Assembly (NCBI GenBank): GCA_001692895.1
Contig: KV748205.1
Location: 2,012,798 to 2,076,797, forward strand
Length of the DNA stretch: 64,000 nt
Direction: 5' to 3'
Source of the DNA: Cenococcum geophilum 1.58
Taxonomy: Eukaryota > Ascomycota > Dothideomycetes > Gloniales > Gloniaceae
The notes under the pieces are model-generated. The model ran no database searches. It worked only from the letters and a program-made list of their open reading frames with translations, and was not told where the DNA came from. Both the position numbers and the translations under genes were made by a program. Below are positions 34,901 through 46,929 of this stretch, one piece after another. Every line of letters starts with the position of its first letter. The first letter of the stretch is position 1.

Positions 34901-37320
34901 TAATTATCTCCCTAAATAAGTATATTCTTAAGGTTATTAAGCCTAACGCCTAACTTATCTATATCTTTAATATAAAATAGAAATGGAGTATTTATAGGAA
35001 TAATATAAAAACTAATATACCCTAAGGGGGTTTAAACCCTAATTATGCTGAGAAAGATTATAGTACCTTTGCTAAAACGAATCGTATGCTAGCCTACCGT
35101 TAAATAGTTAATCTAAATAGAGCTATTAAGCTACTAAAGGGCTTAAACTTAAGGTTCTCTTACTGTAGATACTCCTGCGGCTCTAGTATCCGGCATAATA
35201 CTATAAAAGACGTTCGCTAAGTATTTATCGTTAAAGGAAAATACAAAGCTCTTCTTTAGCTTATTAAAGATATCTAACTTTATAATAGAATGGAGCGTAG
35301 ATTGGTTATTAAGGATAGTAACGGTTTATGTACCATTTACCTTACCATACTTAGTAAAGTATTAGTTAGGTAAGTAATCCTTAATTTCTATATCTATAAG
35401 GAGCTGTTTAGTCTTATTAACCTTACCCTTAAGGTCTTCTACGCCTTTATATTAAACTAGGAAGCTTTAGAAGTAGGCTATAGTAACCTTATAATTTTTA
35501 ATATTTCTTATACTTTAACGGAACTTATTATATGCCTCTTTTCGCTTATTAAGGGAGTATCTAGTTAACTAGCAATTTGGCTTCTTACAAATATAGTATT
35601 TCTTTTAGCGATTACTTTAAAATAAACCTCCATAAGGACCTCTATAATTACCTTATAGTTAACATTAATTATACCCTCTTCTATATTCCCTACCGCGGCT
35701 ACTATATATTTAATTAGTCTAGTTATAATCGTGTTAGTTAGGAATACTTAGTTAGGTAGGGTTTTCGGTATAGAACTATTAAGATTCTTATATTTATATT
35801 ATAGTACCTATAGTAGAGTATAGCTTAGTATATACTCCTTTAAATATATCTATAGGTTTATATAGCGCTAAGTTATACTTAGGAACGCTATAGCATGCTA
35901 AGATAACCTAGTCCCTTAGGCTGTTCTTATTTTAGTAAGTTTCGGTAAAGCCACATTAGATTTTCTAAAGTTTATTAAAGAGTAGTTAAAGGCATTCTAA
36001 ATAAGTCTTTATTAGGTTAAAAGTAATAACTCTCTAAAATATAGTCTCCTGCCATTTAGATATATAAAGTTAGTAATTCTTATTAGTCTTAAAGTGGGCT
36101 TTAGTAAGCTAAAGCATTATATTAAAGTTATAGTTTTTACCCATAATATAGTTGTAATAGAATATTACCGCCCGTCCCTTTAATATAATAGAGAAAGCGT
36201 AATAATATTAATAGCGTTAAATTCTAAGCTTATTATAACAGTTATAAAAGACCTATAGTTTTACTTTAAGTATATTATATAGTTCTCCTCTAAACTTCTT
36301 CTCTTTATCTAAATATACCTTTATTAGATTTGTGACTTCTTATAGTAAAGGCTTACCGGTTAGCTAGAGTAGAGGAGATAAAGGCGGAGCAACTCTAAGT
36401 AGGAGAGTTCCTCTAGGTAGGAGAGCAGCTTTAGGTGGGGGGTTAGCGTTCTAGGGGTTTTAATATAAATTAAAGTTGCCTTCCAAAGAATATGGGTTGT
36501 TTTTAGGTTTCTATAATTAATATATAATCTTAGCTTCTATCTATATTAGTTCTTCTATACTAGTAATAACGGCCTAAATATTGCTAGCAATTAGGTTACC
36601 GTTCTTAGTAATATATACCCTATTTCTATAAAGGAAGTCTTAAAAGTTCTAAACAATATTAACGTTGCTAAGTGCCTAGGTATCAGCAGTCCATTCTATA
36701 AAATTCTCCTTAAAATACTCCTATAGTTATAAGTTGGCGTAGTATCTATTTTAGTAGAATATAATATAGTATAGGAGAAAGCTGTTAACTTATTTTGTGG
36801 TATAAGTTATTATATTAAAGGCGAATTCGTTCTAATCTTTATTAATAAGTTTCGCGTACTTAGCTACCCTTAATAGTAAGGAGTCTTTCTAGTTATTTAA
36901 GGTAGGCATAGCCATATTTTCGGAGGGAGGGAAGTATTATTAGTATAGGGATTATTATTTAGTACGTATTCGTGATATATATTTATTATTTAGTACGCGT
37001 TTGTCGTTTAGTACGCGTTTATAACGTATATTTGCGGTTATAGGGCTTAGGACTAGTTCTAGCCTTAAATCGCGAAGACTTGTAAAGTGTATTATTCTGC
37101 GTAATAGACGCAAGAATCCGTAATCTTAGAAAGGCTTAGGACCAGTTCTGGCCTTTAGATCCTTAAATTCGTGGAAGAGTTCTATTTAAGGTTTAGGACT
37201 AGTTCTAACCTTAAAAGACAGCTTCCTCTAGCACGAGTAGTACTGGTATAGTAGCTTATCTCTTCCTAGTAGAATACCTAGCTGTTCTATAGTATAACAG
37301 TAAAGTTAACCACTAATTAG
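34901..37320 (-). pseudogene. Copia-2 gag and protease region
   Basis: It occupies the same place as in Copia-1, but similarity falls off towards the 5' end (about 35750-37300), so the gag regions of the two families have diverged much more than their pol. Short repeats of a TTAGTACGCGTTTG type occur at about 36960-37030. Confidence 0.5.
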
Positions 37321-37532
37321 TGTTGGTTACATAAGGGGATATTACGTAGCTACGGTTCGTAGATAGTATAATAATTGTTCTTGTATATGTTAGGGAGGGC
37401 GAGGAGCTTAAGGCTCCTCGCCACGCTACTGCCGTAGCGACACGTGACGGCAACTTGCCGCATATAACGGCAACTTGCCACCCATAATGGCAATTTGCCT
37501 TATATGGTGACCACTTGCCTTTATTCCCAACA
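37321..37532 (-). repeat. Copia-2 5' LTR (212 bp)
   Basis: Same length as the left LTR with transitions only; starts TGTTGGTTAC and ends TTCCCAACA. Confidence 0.95.
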
Positions 37533-40189
37533 ATTATCTACTTAATAACTAAGAAAGAATATAGAGAATATATTAAATAGGTTTTAAGGAGACTATAAAA
37601 GGAACAGATGCTAGTAGTAATTAAAAAATACGAGTTCTTCACTAGGAAGACCAATTTTATTAGATTTATTATTAAACTAAACTAACTTAGTATAGACCTA
37701 AAGAAGATTAAGGCTATAGTGAATTAGTAAAAACTAAAGAATATTACGCAGTTAAGGTTATTTCTAGGGTTTTGCAATTACTATTAAAGGTTTATAGCAT
37801 AATAGTTAAAGGATATTAAGCCACTTATATAATTAATAAAGAAAGAAGAACTATAGGTATAGAGAGAGGAATAAAGGAAACTCTTTAAGAAAATTAAGGA
37901 GTTGTTTACCTAGGAGCTAGTTCTTAAAATCTATTAACTAGAACTAAAGATGATTGTAGAAATAGATATATTAGACTATATACTAAGGGCATACTTTATA
38001 TAAAAATATTAAGATGGATAGCACCTAGTGGCATACTATAGTTAAAAGATAATACTACTAGAGTTAAACTATAACATCTATAATAAGGAGTTATTAGGTA
38101 TAGTTATAGTATTAAAGAAATAAGAAGCATTCTTACAAGGCATAGAGAAACTATTTATAGTTAAGATAGATTATAAGAACCTAACGGGATTCCTAATAAT
38201 AAAGGAACTTAACTAAAGATAGGTTAGATAGGTAGAGATACTTACAGAATACTATTTTAAGATTTAGTATACTAAGGGTATAGACAACACGCAAGCAGAT
38301 ACTTTAAGTTAGAAAGCTAAACTAGAGAATAACAAAAAGCCATTAGGGGCTTTACTATAAAAAAGCATAGATGGATTAATCAGATATAATTATCTAAAGA
38401 TTATAAGAACTTAAGAAAAACTAGAAAAAGTTTATAAGTTACTAGAAAGCTTTTAAATATAATCAATTCTAAAAGTATAACTAGAAGATCTATAGACGGA
38501 TATATACGAAAATTAAGAAGTAAAGTATAATTTATAAAAGATTTCTATAAGGGATTAACTTAAGGACACAACGGAGCTATGGGCTTAGTGTTAAGGCTTT
38601 AAAAGGAGTACATTATTAATAGAATCTAGGGCTTAGCGTAAAAAGTTATAAAAGAATATCTAAATTACTAAAGAAATAAACTAATAAGACATAAGCTATA
38701 TAGAGGGCTATAACCTATTAAAATACTAGAGAGACTATAGAAAGTTATATTATAGGACTTTATTATTAAGTTACTAAAGTTAAAAGACCCTATTACCGGA
38801 CAAGAATATAATATAATCTTAGTAATAGTAGATAAGCTTATAAAGTGGGGATACTTTATAGCGTATATAGAAGAAATATTAGCAGAAGATGTCGCTAAAA
38901 TCTATATTAAAGAAGTATTTATAAGACACGGAGTACTAAGCAAGATTATATTAGATAGAGATTTAAGATTTATAGCAGTATTTTAGGAGGTATTCTTAGC
39001 GGAATAAGGAGTTAAAGCAGTAACTTTTACCGCATATTATCCGTAGACAGACGGTTAAATGGAAAGATTAAATTAGATACTAGAACAGTATCTAAGACAC
39101 TATATTAATTACGCATAGAATAATTAGGTATTATTATTACTAATTATACAGTTTATATATAATATAACACCTTAAGAAGGAATAGGCATATTACTATTTA
39201 AGGTAAATTATAAATATAAGCTAAGAATATCGTTATTATTATAATAAGTAAAGAAAACGAGTAGCATAGCTAAAGAAAGAATAAAGACGTTAATAAATCT
39301 TTATATAGACCTTATGGAATTAGTAAAGAAAGTATAAGAAAGAATAAAAAGGTACTATAATACTAAGAGATCTAAGGGACCAGATCTTAAGGAGGGAGAT
39401 AAAGTGTGGCTACTATATAAAAATTTTAAAAGTTAATAACTAAGCAAGAAGTTAAACTATATTAGACTAGGACCTTTTAAAATTATATAAAGGATTTTAC
39501 CGGTTATGTTTAAGTTAAACCTACTAGCTAAAATAAAGATCTACCCTATATAGTATATCGCAATACTAAAGCCAGTATATAAAAATATTAAGCTATTAGT
39601 TTATAAAGCAGACACGTATAGAGGGTAGGAGGAAGATAAATAGTAAGTTTTAAAGATCGTTAATTATAAGGATATTAACAATAAAATATAGTATAAGGTT
39701 AAGTAGATAGGCTACACTAAGACTACCTAGGAGCTACTAGAGAATTTAAAGAATACTATAGAAAAGGTATAGAAGTATTAGAAGAAATTAGGTTAGGTAA
39801 TATTAATAAAGAAAAATTGCTAAAAAATAAGTTACCTAAGGGGGACCTAAAAAGAGTAGTTGCTAAACTACTTAGATCTATTTTCTTCTTTATTAAAAGA
39901 AAATCCGTTCTTTTATTACTAAGTTCCTATAAACCCTATTTTATAAGTTTCTACTCCTTAAAACGAACCTTTTTATAGACCTTTTTAAGATGGATTAACT
40001 AAGCAGACGCCGTAAGATAAGACTTAAGGGCCCGTTACTAAGTATTAGTAGCCTCCTATTTAGCATTATAAAAACGGCGCAACTCTACTAGGGTAATAAA
40101 TAGTTTATTATCTAGCTATGTAGTAGTAGATTAAACATAAAACCCTAAGACAAATTAATTAGGGAATTAGACAACTATTAAAAATAATA

Positions 40190-40600
40190 GGTTATATATA
40201 TTTAGCATTAGAGATAAAGCGAATATTATAAAACGAACAAATATTTACTTTAGTGCACTCTAAATAAGAGGACGGTTATCGCGAAAATAGGTTCGCCAAT
40301 ATAATATAAACTAACCCCTTTTTTAAATAGCGAGAATATAGAGACGGTATAATCTTACTAAGAGATAATATTGCAGCAATGGTGTAAGTACGACAAGCAG
40401 TTAAAGAAGAAGAAATTGCTTTAGGTATAATAAGCAATAGTATTAACTAAATTAATTAGACGGATATTACACCTCTAGTAAATAACTTAAAGATATTTAG
40501 AATCTTTAAGAACGAAGATAAAGAGGAGGGAGATAGTATTACGGACACTTTAAGTACAATATTATAACTACTTAGAGAAGAGACGGAAGAAGTTAGTTAA
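40190..40600 (+). pseudogene. Gypsy-A copy 1 accessory frame downstream of pol
   Basis: A frame of 137 codons lies after the chromodomain and extends about 60 bp into the 3' LTR. It has the same length without indels in copy 2 (57064-57474). Stops are TAA/TAG only. The middle reads ILLRDN, then an acidic Gln/Glu-rich helix. I do not recognise a domain. The true start is not certain; coding may begin further upstream. Confidence 0.5.
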
Positions 40601-40962
40601 TTAATTTAAGCACAGTCTAGAATAGAGCCGGTAGAACTATATAATAAGGAATAGTAGCCGAGGTTATATAATAAGATATATATAATCTATAAGATTTATA
40701 TAATCCGTAATAGAGTAAATAGAGCGTACGTATATTATATATAAAGAGGATTTTATAGGAGTACGGTTATATATTTAAGGACCCTTAATCCCTACCTAGA
40801 TAGTTCCTTCTTTATAGTAATTCTTAGAATATAATTAGAGTTAATCTATTAGGCAACCACTCCACCAGTTATTATTACGTTGTTAACTTCTATACTTATA
40901 TTACCTATATACCTAGCCTAATAACGAACTTATTATAGTTCCTACTACAAGGTTCCGTTATA
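40537..40962 (+). repeat. Gypsy-A copy 1 3' LTR (426 bp)
   Basis: Begins TATTACGGAC (TG mutated to TA) and ends GTTCCGTTATA. More TA-rich than the 5' LTR. Confidence 0.95.
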
Positions 40963-43075
40963 AAAAGTAGCTATAATTACTAAAGCTAATAAAGGGGTAA
41001 TTGTTAGAAAACCATAGCCAAAATAAAAAATTTAATACTTATACCATTTTAAAACGCCAGCTAAATTAATAAAGACTTTTAATTTAAAGAAAGAACTAGA
41101 AGGCGGTGTCTCTTCCGTCTTATAATAGTTTATTATAGTCTAGTAAGGAAATAGGACAGAAGTCTACGCGCTATACCTAATATATCTTTAGAAAATACTA
41201 GGATTACTAAGACTAAATGCTAGTACTTCCTCTATAAATTTATATTTATAAATTTACTTAGTCTCTAAGAACTATAATGCTATTAATATTCTCTGGACAG
41301 CCAAAAGCTCTTATTTTTAGTTTAAAAGGGATAGTCGTCCTAAGTATACAAACGATAGTCTTAGGATTTACGCTTATTCTACTATGCGACCTAGTAATTA
41401 TTAAGTAGATTATATAGGGTTAAGGAAGCTTATATTAGGCTTAAAAGGGGAAATAAAATAGGACTTATTTAGAATCTACTAGGCCGATTTATTTAAATAA
41501 TAAAAAGATCTTGGAATTCTAGATATTTTTAAAGAGGAGTTTAATATATATACGCATTATTTGCGTAAAACCGCTAGAGAGGAAAATAGTGGTATCCTTT
41601 AGACTATATACTGTTCTCTACTATAGTAGGTAGTTTAGATAGATTTAGAGCACTACTAGCATATAGTGGCTTTACGCGCTAATAGCGCTACTTGTTTTAT
41701 TATATATTTAAGCTATATACTCCAGTTCCTTAGTAGCTATCTCCCTAAAAAGCGGAACTTAGAAATTAACCTTCTATAAGTGTATAAAGAAGGGCCAAAT
41801 TCTAGAGAAAGCTAGCTTTATTCTTATATCTCCTTAATTAATAAGGGGAGTTAGTTTTATATGGAGTTCCTACCTAGTATATATTAGTATATACCGGAAT
41901 AAGTAGGCTTACTTTAAGAACGCAGGGAACTTAATAGTAGAGGGCGTATTAAGAATATGGAAACTGCCTAAACTAAAGCTAATATTAAGAAGTTTAAGCT
42001 TAACTAGATGCCTATTGTGTTAAGGACTGGTAAAGTGCAGTTTATAAAAGCTACTATTATATAAGGATCCTCTTAAGCAATATTAAGTCGCTTAATTATT
42101 ACACTAAACTTAATTATAATCCTACTAAATACTAAGAGATTAGAGATTCCTAGGCTTAAGAGCTAGTAGGCCGTTATATAGATAAATCTAGACGCTTTTC
42201 CCCTAGTTTTAACTCTTGCTAGCAACCCTATTTCTAACGCTCCTCTATATAAGTTTCCGGTCTATATATAGCTGGAGGTAAAGAGTACTATTTTAAATGC
42301 TTTAGTTAAGAGACTTTTATAGGACGACCCTTAAGTAAAAAAAAAGAGCAATAGTTAATCCTAGATCCTTTATTAAATAATAAATATAAAGTATTTCGGG
42401 AAAGATATAGGACGCGTATTGCTAAGGCTGTTTATAAGAGCTTTAGAGAGCTAGAGGAATTTAAGCAAAAGGTATTTAGGGTAAAGTCTTACTTTTTAGC
42501 AAAAGAATAAGGGCGTAAGCGTTCTGCAGATGACCTAGAATATTCTAAAGACTTAGTTTTAGATCTAGAATACAAATATAACCCAGCTAGTATAACTTTT
42601 AGCGCTCCCCTACTAACTAATTATAGCTCTAAAGGCTATTCTAAAGGTAAGGCTAGGGCTATTACGCCTTAGGGCGCTAGGACTACTGCGCTAAACCTTA
42701 GTCCTAATATATTTAATAATAAGGTAGCGCCTATAGAAATTAACTGGGAGCTAAAGGATATAAGTAAGCTTAAAGAAGATAGCTTTTAAAATACTACTTC
42801 TAAACATTTGCTAGCATTTATTAATACCTTAGAGAATATTAATAAGCTAGCAGTATTACACCGCCTAACGCCTTTACTAATTTTAAAAAAGGGTACTGCT
42901 TTAGAAGAACAGATAATTAATTCTAGTATTCTATAACCTCCTATATAGAAGACAATATAAGCGGAAATAAATACTATCCGTAAAAAGGTGTCTTTAAAAC
43001 TTTAGGTTGGTGTTATTAATATATAGAATAATGTAAATATAAAGCTTAAGGCGGAAGGCGTAGATAATATAGAAT

Positions 43076-43667
43076 AGAGGCGATAAATAAGGAAGGGGTA
43101 TAGGCAGCTTTAGAGGAGTTAAAGGTATACTAGGTGTTAGGTTTTTTTTCTATTCTTAAGTATTTCTTACCTACTAAATAGGGTCTGTAAAGAAACGTTA
43201 GGGGATAACGTTTTAGGTAGGGGTAGTAATATAGTAGTATAGAACGCTCCTTAGTTATTTTAGTTTATTTCTTATTACATGCGGGGGGCTTGGGGTTATA
43301 TATATTATAGAAGCAACCTAGGCTTCAACCTTATCCTAAAAAAAATCTAACTTACCCTTTAGTTATTTTTTTTACCTTTCTAGTGTAACTTATCTAGTCC
43401 TATTCCCCTTATAATACTTAATTAAGTATTATCTTTTAGTATTAGGCTTTACCCTTTTACACTAGCTCTTTATTATTTACTGCTATAATTAGATTAATGT
43501 CTATATATTACCTTCCCTTTTAAAAAGTAGCTAGATTTAATTAACCTATAGCTTTACCTATAAGCTTATTAAAATATTAGATACTTAGTTTAACTTTAAT
43601 AATATTCTTAAATCTACTCCTCTTCCTTAGCTTCTACTATAGCTTCTACTACTTCCTCTACTACCTC
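43076..43667. other. AT-rich spacer, no gene recognised
   Basis: It lies between the unknown fossil ORF and the Gypsy-B copy 2 fragment. A perfect 22-bp palindrome centred on TTAATTAA lies at 43411-43432. Poly-T and poly-A runs are present. I see no coding frame worth reporting. Confidence 0.6.
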
Positions 43668-44802
43668 TACGGAGGAAGCCTTATATATAACTTAGATAGC
43701 TACCCTTTAAAAATAGGCCTTAATAGATATTATCTATACGCCAATAGCTAAATTAGGAATGTAGTATCTGGTAGTAGCTAGAGAGTACCTTTTAAGCTAG
43801 CTAAAGGTAAGAGCTCTAATAAATACAATATCTAAAGCAGTAGCGAAATTTTTATAGGAAGAGGTTATCTAAAATAGGGAGTATTTAGACAACTCTCTAT
43901 TAATAAAGGACTAGAGAATAAGGATATAGTTACTATTCTTACAAAAATATATAGGATTTATTAAGTAGTTATATTAGCCTACTATCTATAAGGATAAGGC
44001 CTAGTTAAGAGAAAATATTAGCCTCTAATAGTAGCGCTAGCGAAGTATAGAGGGGACTAGGTGTAGAATCTAACAAAAGCGCTTTAGGCTAACTAAATAA
44101 TAGTTAAAGCAATAATGGGAATAATACTGGCTTAAATGCTCTATGGACAAGAATATATACCCCTAATTAAGCTCTGCCTTCCTATATAGTAGACACTCTT
44201 ATAAAATAAGGTAAAGATAATAAAAGAGTTGATTATTCTAAGAATAAAATAGTTTAAATAATAAAAGATAAATAACAAAGAAGCTTAGGAGAGGGTACGC
44301 CGCTATTATTTAGCTAATAGAGAATACCTATAAGGGTAAGCTTAAGTCTAGGGGGCTTATGCTAGTATAGGATATAAAGAAGGCAAAAGATATATTACGG
44401 TAGTAAAAGCTATAGCTAAAATAGTAGGGTCCCTTTTGTTACGGACGCTTTAAGTACAATACTACGACTACTAGAAGAAGAGTTGGAAGAAGCTAGTTGG
44501 TTAATATAAGCACGGTTTAGAATGGAGCTAATAGAACTATATAACGAGGAATAGTAGCTAAGGTTATATAACGTGATCTATATAATTTATAGGATCTATA
44601 TAATCCGTAATAGAGTAGATAGAGTATACGTATATTACGTATAAGAAGGATTTTATAGGAGTACGGTTGTGTATTTAAGGACCCTTAGTCCCTACCTAGA
44701 TAGTTCCTTCCTTATAGTAATTCTTAGAATATAATTAGAGTTAATCTATTAGGCAACTACTCCACCAGTTATTATTACGTTATTAACTTTAATTTACATT
44801 AC

Positions 44803-45021
44803 TGTCGGTATCACCTAGGGGTACTGCAATTGCAATATAAGGTAACTGGTTCTTTATTAATTCGTGTTCTATCGTCGTCTACCAAAAGAGAAAGAAAGGG
44901 GTAGTAAAGGCCGGGCTATCTATCGGGCCGTAGGCAGTCAGGTAACCTACGCTACGCTATACGGCCCCTACCGCATACGCTCTGCGCGTACTGTTATTTA
45001 CAACCTCTACTCGTATAGACA
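44803..45021 (-). repeat. Copia-3 left LTR (219 bp)
   Basis: Starts TGTCGGTATCACC and ends CGTATAGACA. The region 45022-45440 that follows is non-coding in appearance and less RIP-mutated than the flanking Gypsy-A. Confidence 0.95.
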
Positions 45022-45449
45022 CTGGCGACATTTACAAAAAGAAAGAAGGACAATAGGCTTTATGCCAAATTATTAAATAATTATAGGAAAAGCGTGGGTA
45101 GTGGAAAATAGTGGAAAGTTGCGGTAGTAGTAATAGTGGTCAAGCAGAGAGCTTGTCTATCAGTCGGTCAATTAATTATAGGCGTATAGGCATGACTAGT
45201 ATCGTAATAGTAGGCATAGCGGCGCTATCTGTTTGTTAATAGTATATAGCAGTACGGTGCCAGCTTAGACGGATTGCAGGCGTAACGGCACAATCGTTTA
45301 GTTAGTAGACTCTATCTATATATTCCAACACTAGCAGTTCTTTCTTTATGCGTAAAACCACTAATATATAGACTCTGTTAATGTAGTATTCGTGGCTTAT
45401 AAAGGCCGTAGGGGGGGGGAACACGCTAGCGTTTAGGGCGCGCTATTGA

Positions 45450-46380
45450 CGTAATTTTCGACGTGGCAGATCTACAGGGGAGGCAGCAGACGGTGTCGGG
45501 ATTATAGGTAGGGGGAGCCGTAACGTTTATAGGTAAGGGGAGCTCGGCTATAGGAGGAAGGTCATTTAAGGCAGTTGGAGCTGAGTTGTGCTATTACTGG
45601 GCAGGTTGCGGAGGTTTGTACAAGCTTAGCTGCCGTAGATCCTTAGCTTTAGTTAAGGGAGAGGGTGAAGCCAGCGAAGCTTGCGCGGGCGGAGCTTGTG
45701 CAGACAGGGCTTGCGTGGACGGAGCTTGCGCGGACGAGGCTTATGTAGGCGGAGCTTGCGCGGACGGAGCTTGCGCGGATAGGGCTTACATAGGCGGAGC
45801 TTGCGCGGACGGGGCTTACGCGGACGGAGCTTATATAGGCGGAGCTTATATAGGCAGAGCTTATATAGACGAAGCAGCTTACTAGGGTGTAGATGCAATA
45901 GGTGGTTAAGGTGTCCTAGGGGTAATAGTAAGTGACGTTAAGGGAGTTAGTAAAGGTAATTTAAGACGGTAGTTTATAGCATATAAATTAAAGGGTCCTT
46001 CGTTATTGATAAATAGTTTAATTTCTTTATCTAACCATTCCGTACGGTTATCCTCGTAAGCGACGTTATATAGTGCTTATAGTACTAACTTACTCTTTTT
46101 ATTAAAGACCTATACTCTATTACATTGGAGTAGTTACTTAAGTCTTTTAATTACGGACCTATTAGCGTCCTTAAATATTTGTACCTTAAAATTATTAAAG
46201 TCCTCTTAGTATAATTCCCATAAGCCTTTATCCTTAAAGTTATACTTAGTATACTTATTGATTTTAAAGTTAATATAGTTAGTAACGTCTTCTACAGTAG
46301 TCTCATTAGTTAAGGTGATTCCGTTAGTCTAGTTTGGACATTAGGTTCCTGTATTAGATATAACTGGTATAGATTATAAT
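45450..46380 (-). pseudogene. Copia-3 gag with pentapeptide repeats
   Basis: The minus-strand frame has a Gln-rich N-terminal stretch, then about 130 residues of capsid-like helical sequence (about 46330-45930) nearly free of stops, then about 13 copies of a pentapeptide close to SAQAP (45880-45683), then a Pro-rich tail. Stops in the repeats are TAA at positions where other units have CAA, a direct picture of C-to-T change. No zinc knuckle was seen. The opposite strand is also open across the repeat because the unit is 15 bp. Confidence 0.6.
45683..45878. repeat. 15-bp minisatellite within Copia-3 gag
   Basis: About 13 tandem units of GCGCGGACGGAGCTT. Units at the right carry more A/T (ATATAGGCGGAGCTT), so mutation rises across the array. 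Confidence 0.95.
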
Positions 46381-46466
46381 AGAGGTAGGGGGTGCTGCTA
46401 ACGCTGCTAGGTTATAGGGTGTACTGGCGCTTAGTAAAGAGGTTATACTGGGTATTAATTTATATA

Positions 46467-46645
46467 AAGGACGCGAACCGAACAAAGCCTTAGTAGGAGT
46501 CGGTTCTTTAAGTTTCCAGGGCCTTGGTAGGAAGGGTTCTCCTTATTAAGTAATTAATTTATGTAATAGACGCGAACTAAACAAAGCCTTAGTAGGAGTC
46601 GGTTCTTTGAGTTCCCAGGGCCTTAGTAGGAAGGGTTCTCCTTAG
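46467..46645. repeat. About 80-bp tandem duplication
   Basis: A sequence starting GACGCGAACCGAACAAAGCC is repeated about 97 bp later with few differences. It is upstream of Copia-3 gag on the minus strand and may belong to its 5' region. Confidence 0.85.
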
Positions 46646-46749
46646 CAAACGCGACAAAATCGACGGGCCTTAGTAAAAGCAATCGCGTAGTATTTAAGGC
46701 TCGGCTGATCGTCGGTTAGCGAAAAAGTCACATATTTAGCCAGCCACCT

Positions 46750-46805
46750 ATAGGATATTCGCGTATGTCCACAGCGCCACTAGCGCCGAGCTGTAGACAT
46801 ACGCG
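46750..46805. repeat. 16-bp stem hairpin near Crypton left side
   Basis: CGCGTATGTCCACAGC pairs with GCTGTAGACATACGCG apart from one position, around a short loop. It lies between the Copia-3 5' region and the Crypton coding sequence and may be near the left Crypton end. Confidence 0.7.
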
Positions 46806-46929
46806 TATTAAGGGCCGCCCGCTGATTAAGTCGCTAATCAACGCCGACTATGGGGTAATTAGGGCTATTAGGGCCTAAATATATATAGAAAAGTCCTCCC
46901 TACGTAATCCTTAATCGCGGCAGTACGTC

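Larger units (their letters stand above)
31422..37532 (-). mobile_element. Copia-2: complete Ty1/Copia element nested in Gypsy-A copy 1
   Basis: It is 6,111 bp with 212-bp LTRs and a perfect target duplication ATTAT (31417-31421 and 37533-37537). Pol is closely related to that of Copia-1 and is on the minus strand, so the right LTR is the 5' LTR. Its LTR outer parts differ from Copia-1, but the LTR core (hairpin and CACGTGACGGCAA units) is shared. A cluster of ambiguous bases sits at 34212-34283. An extra segment of about 105 bp at 31920-32026 is absent from Copia-1. Confidence 0.93.
29300..39850 (+). pseudogene. Gypsy-A copy 1 pol, split by Copia-2
   Basis: After an unassigned region (29300-30400), an aspartic protease begins with ALIDSGA at about 30480. 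The RT lies at about 30950-31421 and continues at 37533 beyond Copia-2, which landed in the region of the YLDD active-site box. RNase H follows to about 38340, integrase at about 38450-39450, and a chromodomain at about 39640-39800. The chromodomain places the element in the chromovirus group, which by family knowledge targets heterochromatin. All frames carry RIP stops. Confidence 0.78.
26943..40962 (+). mobile_element. Gypsy-A copy 1: complete Ty3/Gypsy with chromodomain, nested in the fossil ORF
   Basis: Two 426-bp LTRs and a perfect target duplication AAAAG (26938-26942 and 40963-40967). Internal order on the plus strand is gag, protease, RT, RNase H, integrase, chromodomain, then an extra 3' frame. 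The total is 14,020 bp, of which 6,116 bp is Copia-2 with one ATTAT duplication, leaving about 7.9 kb for the element. Both gag and pol carry abundant RIP stops. A short stretch of the RT is deleted at about 31223 relative to copy 2. Confidence 0.93.
25931..43075 (+). pseudogene. Long fossil ORF of unknown function, split by Gypsy-A copy 1
   Basis: It begins at ATG 25931 (basic residues, then a proline-rich PPPLPPTPPP stretch), runs to 26942, and resumes at 40968 once Gypsy-A and one AAAAG duplication are removed. The codon split by the insertion is restored in frame. Stops are almost only TAA/TAG. The frame stays the same to about 42340, where it shifts near an A-run, and coding-like sequence continues to about 43075. 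Total host length is about 3.1 kb (roughly 1000 codons). The middle is acidic and Ser/Glu-rich before mutation, the later part has a Pro-rich region. I recognise no domain: no RT, integrase, DDE or helicase motif. It may be a captured host gene or an unnamed element protein. Confidence 0.55.

Noticed and set aside
45653..45898. Open frame of KLRPRK-type repeats on the minus strand, and ACADGA-type repeats on the plus strand
   Set aside because: Both are other readings of the 15-bp minisatellite; the frame continuous with Copia-3 gag is the SAQAP one.
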